From assembly GCA_016189945.1 (NCBI GenBank), contig JACPRN010000179.1, positions 1-35,371 on the forward strand: a DNA stretch of 35,371 nucleotides, read 5' to 3'. The translations under genes were made by a program, and so were the position numbers. The notes beneath the pieces were generated by a model that searched no databases, had not been told where the DNA came from, and was given only the letters and a program-made list of their open reading frames with translations. The DNA is from Betaproteobacteria bacterium (lineage in GTDB: Bacteria; Pseudomonadota; Gammaproteobacteria; Burkholderiales; SG8-39). Positions within the stretch are counted from its first letter, which is position 1. The number at the start of each line of letters is the position of its first letter. Positions 31,673-35,371 of this stretch are shown one piece after another.

Positions 31673-34372
31673 TCAACCGAGCGCTTCGAGCATCGTCTTG
31701 GCCTGCTGCTTCTGGGCCGCGTCACCCTCGGCGATCACTTCGTTCAACAGCTCGCGCGAGCCGTCGCGGTCGCCCATTTCCTCATAGGCCTTGGCCAGAT
31801 CGAGCTTGGTCGCCACTTCCTGCCAATGCGCATCGACAGGCGCCGCGCCGGCTGCGGCGCTCTCGCCGAGGTCGAGACTGATCGCCTCCAGCGACGGTTC
31901 TTTTTTCGCGCTCTCCGGCGCCTCCGCCGGCAGCCCGATATCGAAATCCAGGCCCCCGGCGGACTCCGCCGCTGCAGCGACCGGCGCTTGCGGCTTCTCG
32001 GCAGGCGCACCGCCGGCGTCGAGGTCGAAATCGAGCGCTAATCCGGGTTCTGCCTGTGCTTTGCCGGAATCGGCGGCCTTTGGCTCCGGCGAGGGCGCGC
32101 TCTCCGCTCCGGCGCCGGCCGGCGCACTCGCCTCGGGTTTGACCTCGCCGCCCAGATCGAGGTCGAAATCAAGCCCCGCTTCCGCCGGGGCAGCGACTGC
32201 GACCTCCGTGGGCGCCGCTTCCGGGGCGGCTGAAGCCGCGCCCAGGTCAAGGTCGAAATCGAGCCCGCCCGCCGCTTGTTCCGGCGCGGTCACCGCAGCT
32301 TCGGCGGGCGCAGCCGGCGCAGTCGCGGCGCTCAAATCCAGGTCGAAATCGAGCGCAGGCCCGGCACCAGCCTCCGGTGCTGCGCCGGCGACTTCTTCAG
32401 CGGCTGGCGCCTGCGCCACAGCGGCCGCAACGGCGCCCAGCGTTACCGTGGCGGACCTGCCCGGGGCGGCGGCCGCTGCGCGCGCGCCTCCGTAAAGCGG
32501 ATTTTCCGGGTCGATGGCGATACCCAGGCTCGCGGTCTTTTCCCATTCTGCGCCCTGGCCATTGGTCGCTGCATACAGTTCAGTGGCCGTGGCTTCGAAG
32601 GCCTTTCGGTCCTTGCGGTTGGCGTAGACTTCGAGCAGCTTGACGCGCGCTGCCTGCCGCGCCGGATCCTTCGCAAGCGCCTCCTTCAGGATTTCTTCAG
32701 CCTGCGCGTCGCGGCCGTAGGCCATGTACACATCGGCCTCCGCCACCGGGTCGATCTCTTCGGTATCGATCTTGCCCATTCCCTCATGGCTGATATCGCT
32801 CTGGAACGAAGCCGATGCGGCCGTATCGACCTGGCGGCCGCCGCTCGCGCCGAAGGCCGTCGAGTCTGCGGCAGCGGCGCTCGCAGCGCTTCTCTCAGCC
32901 TGTTCTTTTCGCTTTCTTTGCCACTTGTAGGCCGCGTATCCGACAAGCAGCACGATCAGGCCGCCGGCGAGGCCGAGCGCAAGTTCGTTTTCCAGCAATT
33001 CATCGACCAGTGTCGGCGGCGGCGGTGGGGGAGGCGCGACCGCTTTTGGCGCAGCCTTGGGCGCAGCCTTGGCTGCGTCGGGCGCAGCCTTTGCGGCATC
33101 AGCCGCCTTGGCTGCATCGGGGGACGGCTTCGCCGCATCTGCCTTGGCCGCATCGGGCGATTTCGCCGCTTCGGCCTTCGGCGCCGGCGCAGCCTCGGCC
33201 TTCGGCGCTGCTTTCGGGGCTTCCGCCTTGGCGGCAGGCGCCGCCTTGGCCGCCTGCTGCAACTGCGCTCCGGCCTCGCTTTTCAGTTGCACGAGCTTCT
33301 GCAGATCCGTGACGTTCTTCTCCAGCAACGCAATGCGCTCGTTCGCCTCCTTGAGCGCCTTTTCTTTCGCTGCCAAATCGTCGCCGCGCGCGGCCGCTCC
33401 GGCGCGCCCGCCGGCCGATGCGTCCCCGGCCTTGCTCAGGCGCAACTGATCTTTTGCCGGTTCGGGCGCGCGCGCGGGTTTCTCTTGCTCCGGCGCGCCG
33501 ATCCTGCCGCCCGCCTGCCGCCCGGTGTCAGCACGCGCCGGTGCTGCCGCAACCTCGGCGCCCAGCCGGCGCCGGTATTCGTTGAAGTCCGTGATCTGAG
33601 CGGCGATCAGGCGCTGCGCCTCTTCGGCCGGCACGGCGCGGGCGGCATCCGCACCGGAGATATTCAGGATCCGGCCGGCGCGCAGTCGATTCATGTTGTC
33701 GCCGTCAAAGGCTTCTCGATTGCCTCGATACAACGCTACCAGCATTTGCGACAAGGTCACGCTCTCGGCCATATTCTTCCGCGCAATGCCTGTCAGGGTG
33801 TCGCCGCGCTTGACTTCGTAGGTCCCGGCGCTCGCCACCGGCGGCGGGACTTGCTCGGCACGCACCGGCACGCGCGCTTCAGGCGCTTTCGGCGCCGGCA
33901 CCGGTATCGGTTCTGCCGCCGGCGCCACTGCAGCCGGCGCGGCGGGCGCGGCGGCGAGGGCCGGCCCCTTGTATTCCGGGGGATCGAGCAGGAAGGTGTA
34001 CTCGCGCACCAGCTTGCCCGCGGCCCAGTTCAGCTCGACCAGCATATCGACGAACGGCTCGTTCATCGCCTCAGCCGAAGTGATGCTCACGACTTGCCGG
34101 CCGTCGGGAAGACGCTCGATCGCGAACTTCAGCGAAAAGAGCGCGCCCTGCACCTCGATGTTCGCCTGCCGGAACGCTTCCTGCGACGCAAGACGCGCCG
34201 AAAGCCCCTCAGCTTCCCCGGACTGCAACCCGACAATCTCGATTTCCGCTTTCAGCGGCTGGCCCAGCGCGGAAAGCACGGAAAGTTTTCCGAGCCCCAC
34301 AGCCCACGCGGTCATCGGCAGGAGCAGGGCGGCGAACACCAACGCGGCAGTCTTATAGGTGAACTTTCCCAC
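31673..34372 (-). CDS. fimV: FimV-family pilus assembly / polar landmark protein, GTG start
   Basis: The protein is 899 residues from the GTG at 34372, which has AGGGGTGGTGG upstream; longer in-frame starts exist but lack a site. A signal peptide (about 1-25, ending MTAWA) is followed by the FimV N-terminal domain (VGLGKLSVLSALGQPLKAEIEI, to about 135), a Pro/Ala linker and a LysM domain (184-238, YEVKRGDTLTGIARKNM). Next come a coiled coil (about 333-365), an Ala/Lys-rich region (374-447), one transmembrane helix (464-482), and a cytoplasmic acidic part with five LDFDLDL-type repeats. The C-terminal FimV domain (about 850-899) is TPR-like. FimV proteins bind peptidoglycan, organise the pole and promote type IV pilus assembly and cAMP signalling in Pseudomonas. 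It has its own promoter and terminator. Confidence 0.93.
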   Translation of the reverse strand: MGKFTYKTAALVFAALLLPMTAWAVGLGKLSVLSALGQPLKAEIEIVGLQSGEAEGLSARLASQEAFRQANIEVQGALFSLKFAIERLPDGRQVVSITSAEAMNEPFVDMLVELNWAAGKLVREYTFLLDPPEYKGPALAAAPAAPAAVAPAAEPIPVPAPKAPEARVPVRAEQVPPPVASAGTYEVKRGDTLTGIARKNMAESVTLSQMLVALYRGNREAFDGDNMNRLRAGRILNISGADAARAVPAEEAQRLIAAQITDFNEYRRRLGAEVAAAPARADTGRQAGGRIGAPEQEKPARAPEPAKDQLRLSKAGDASAGGRAGAAARGDDLAAKEKALKEANERIALLEKNVTDLQKLVQLKSEAGAQLQQAAKAAPAAKAEAPKAAPKAEAAPAPKAEAAKSPDAAKADAAKPSPDAAKAADAAKAAPDAAKAAPKAAPKAVAPPPPPPPTLVDELLENELALGLAGGLIVLLVGYAAYKWQRKRKEQAERSAASAAAADSTAFGASGGRQVDTAASASFQSDISHEGMGKIDTEEIDPVAEADVYMAYGRDAQAEEILKEALAKDPARQAARVKLLEVYANRKDRKAFEATATELYAATNGQGAEWEKTASLGIAIDPENPLYGGARAAAAAPGRSATVTLGAVAAAVAQAPAAEEVAGAAPEAGAGPALDFDLDLSAATAPAAPAEAAVTAPEQAAGGLDFDLDLGAASAAPEAAPTEVAVAAPAEAGLDFDLDLGGEVKPEASAPAGAGAESAPSPEPKAADSGKAQAEPGLALDFDLDAGGAPAEKPQAPVAAAAESAGGLDFDIGLPAEAPESAKKEPSLEAISLDLGESAAAGAAPVDAHWQEVATKLDLAKAYEEMGDRDGSRELLNEVIAEGDAAQKQQAKTMLEALG
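31931..32353 (-). repeat. Acidic LDFDLDL repeats within fimV
   Basis: LDFDLDL or close variants begin at residues 674, 704, 734, 780 and 808 of FimV, the first three exactly 30 residues apart, separated by Ala/Pro/Glu-rich linkers. The underlying DNA repeats a GGTCGAAATC-type core. Such regions can change copy number by recombination or slippage. Confidence 0.8.
33032..33253 (-). repeat. Ala/Lys/Pro low-complexity segment within fimV
   Basis: Residues 374-447 consist of near-repeated KAEAPKA, PDAAKA and APKA units and end in a polyproline run just before the membrane helix. It is probably a flexible spacer crossing the periplasm. The repetitive DNA could vary in length between strains. Confidence 0.65.
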
Positions 34373-34404
34373 TCCACCACCCCTGATATTGAAGTAAGGA
34401 AAAT

Positions 34405-34433
34405 AACATACCATCAGGCTGTTAGCCTTGCAA
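34405..34433 (-). promoter_or_regulatory. fimV promoter
   Basis: On the minus strand TTGCAA (34433-34428) and TATGTT (34410-34405) are separated by 17 bases, a reasonable sigma70 promoter. The predicted start near 34398 gives a leader of about 26 nt with a purine-rich site before the GTG at 34372. It lies in the 163-base asd-fimV spacer, which otherwise shows nothing I recognise. Confidence 0.55.
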
Positions 34434-34535
34434 GCTAAACCGCCGTCTCGCAAACTGCACTAAGTCGGTATTTCTTGGCACAAATTCCTTGAAAAATCCT
34501 GCCCCCTGGCCCTCTTGTATCCGGCTGCTCTCCCC

Positions 34536-35371
34536 CTACGCCGCCGCAGGCGCTGTCGCGGGGCGAACCCGCCCCCGCTCCTCGAGCAGAATGCGCAGCA
34601 TGCGGCGCAGCGGCTCGGCAGCGCCCCAAAGCAGTTGATCGCCGACGGTAAAAGCAGTCAGGTACGAGCCGCCGCGCCTGCCGCCCAACTCCGGTTTGCG
34701 CAGCCGGCCGATCGGCACCGACAGCGTTCCGGTGACTTTTGCCGGCGTAAGTTCCGCAAGCGTCGCCTCGCGCTGATTGGGGATCACCTTGACCCAATCA
34801 TTGGCCGCGGCGAGCATTCCGGCGATCTCATCGAGCGGTAGGTCCTTGGCCAGTTTCACCGTCAGGGCCTGGCTGTGACAGCGCATGGCGCCCACCCGCA
34901 CGCAGATGCCGTCGATCGGGATCGGATCACTCTCGCGCCCGAGAATCTTGTTGCCTTCGGCCTGCCCCTTCCACTCCTCCCGGCTCTGGCCGTTGCCGAG
35001 ATCCTTGTCGATCCAGGGAATGAGGCTTCCGGCGAGCGGCACGCCGAAATTCTTGGTCGGGAATTCGTCGGAGCGGATCGCCTCGGCGACCGCGCGGTCG
35101 ATATCGAGAATCGCCGAGGCGGGGTTCTCCAGCAGCGCTCGTGCGGCCTGATGCGCAAAACCCATCTGCTTCACCAGTTCGCGCATGTTCTCGGCGCCGG
35201 CGCCGGATGCAGCCTGATAGGTCATCGCCGTCATCCACTCCACCAGCCCGGCCTTGAACAGCCCGTGCATGCCCATCAGCATCAGGCTGACCGTGCTGTT
35301 GCCGCCGATGTATTCCTTGATCCCTTTGCCGAGCGCGTCGGTGATCACGTCCATGTTGACCGGGTCGAGGA
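34536..35371 (-). CDS. asd: Aspartate-semialdehyde dehydrogenase, 5'-truncated, catalytic Cys replaced by Ser
   Basis: The C-terminal 277 or so residues are present; the NADP-binding N-terminus lies beyond 35371. Asd reduces aspartyl phosphate to aspartate semialdehyde, feeding lysine, diaminopimelate, methionine and threonine synthesis. The visible part begins [16 protein letters not shown] and contains [14 protein letters not shown] (substrate-site Gln) and [17 protein letters not shown] (Arg and His of the active site), as in E. coli Asd. The motif normally reading GGNCTVSLM, whose Cys is the covalent nucleophile (Cys135 in E. coli), reads GGNSTVSLM; the Ser codon AGC is at 35297-35295. 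A single-base difference from TGC would explain this, so error, inactivation or a genuine variant are all open. The frame is otherwise intact. Confidence 0.93.
   Translation of the reverse strand, partial: LDPVNMDVITDALGKGIKEYIGGNSTVSLMLMGMHGLFKAGLVEWMTAMTYQAASGAGAENMRELVKQMGFAHQAARALLENPASAILDIDRAVAEAIRSDEFPTKNFGVPLAGSLIPWIDKDLGNGQSREEWKGQAEGNKILGRESDPIPIDGICVRVGAMRCHSQALTVKLAKDLPLDEIAGMLAAANDWVKVIPNQREATLAELTPAKVTGTLSVPIGRLRKPELGGRRGGSYLTAFTVGDQLLWGAAEPLRRMLRILLEERGRVRPATAPAAA

Noticed and set aside
32276-34438. 720-residue open frame opposite fimV
   Set aside because: Low-complexity Arg/Gly sequence mirroring the Ala-rich fimV repeats; no start signal or domain.

Overview
The window is a GC-rich chromosomal core segment, most likely from a betaproteobacterium. 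I base this on gene order rather than on any search: hrcA-hemH-grpE-dnaK-dnaJ, nadK-recN side by side, asd-fimV-truA-trpF-trpB-methyltransferase-trpA-accD-folC-SPOR protein-cvpA-purF, and the thrS-infC-rpmI-rplT-pheS-pheT-ihfA translation cluster. Nearly everything is housekeeping. No insertion sequence, prophage, CRISPR array or restriction-modification island is visible, and no gene-free stretch exceeds about 250 bases.

Layout. Positions 1-7250 (minus strand): tRNA-Val(GAC), thrS, infC (apparently starting at a rare AUC codon), rpmI, rplT, pheS, pheT and the 5' part of ihfA, with two structured spacers (infC-rpmI and rplT-pheS). Positions 7326-10294 (minus): a small pseudopilin-like protein, recN and nadK. 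Positions 10383-16483 (plus): the heat-shock operon hrcA-hemH-grpE-dnaK-dnaJ, with sigma32-like promoters before grpE and dnaK. cysS lies on the minus strand, converging on dnaJ. Positions 18008-22133 (plus): a periplasmic TPR protein, an L,D-transpeptidase, two cyclophilins (one exported, one cytoplasmic) and lpxH, which looks like a cell-envelope operon. Positions 22309-30647 (minus): trpF, trpB, an orphan DNA methyltransferase, trpA, accD, folC, a SPOR protein, cvpA and purF, tightly packed with several short overlaps. Positions 30806-35371 (minus): truA, fimV (with its own promoter and a terminator after it) and a partial asd.

The most unusual signal is a dispersed repeat of about 130 nt, present three times (15184-15314, 22137-22271, 30668-30797). 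Each copy has a perfect 22-24 bp hairpin between conserved flanks, and each lies downstream of a gene in that gene's own orientation. Two copies have identical hairpin arms. The third has different arms, including an indel, that are still perfectly complementary to each other. Other points worth checking are a serine in place of the expected catalytic cysteine of aspartate-semialdehyde dehydrogenase, a divergent nadK/hrcA promoter pair that predicts leaderless mRNAs on both sides, an AUC start for infC, and two TTG starts overlapping the preceding stop codon (hemH and the methyltransferase).

Functionally the window covers translation (tRNA charging, IF-3, L35, L20, tRNA pseudouridylation), protein quality control (DnaK system, cyclophilins), NADP and heme synthesis, DNA repair, tryptophan, purine, folate and fatty-acid synthesis, and envelope biogenesis (LpxH, L,D-transpeptidase, SPOR protein, FimV, Asd).
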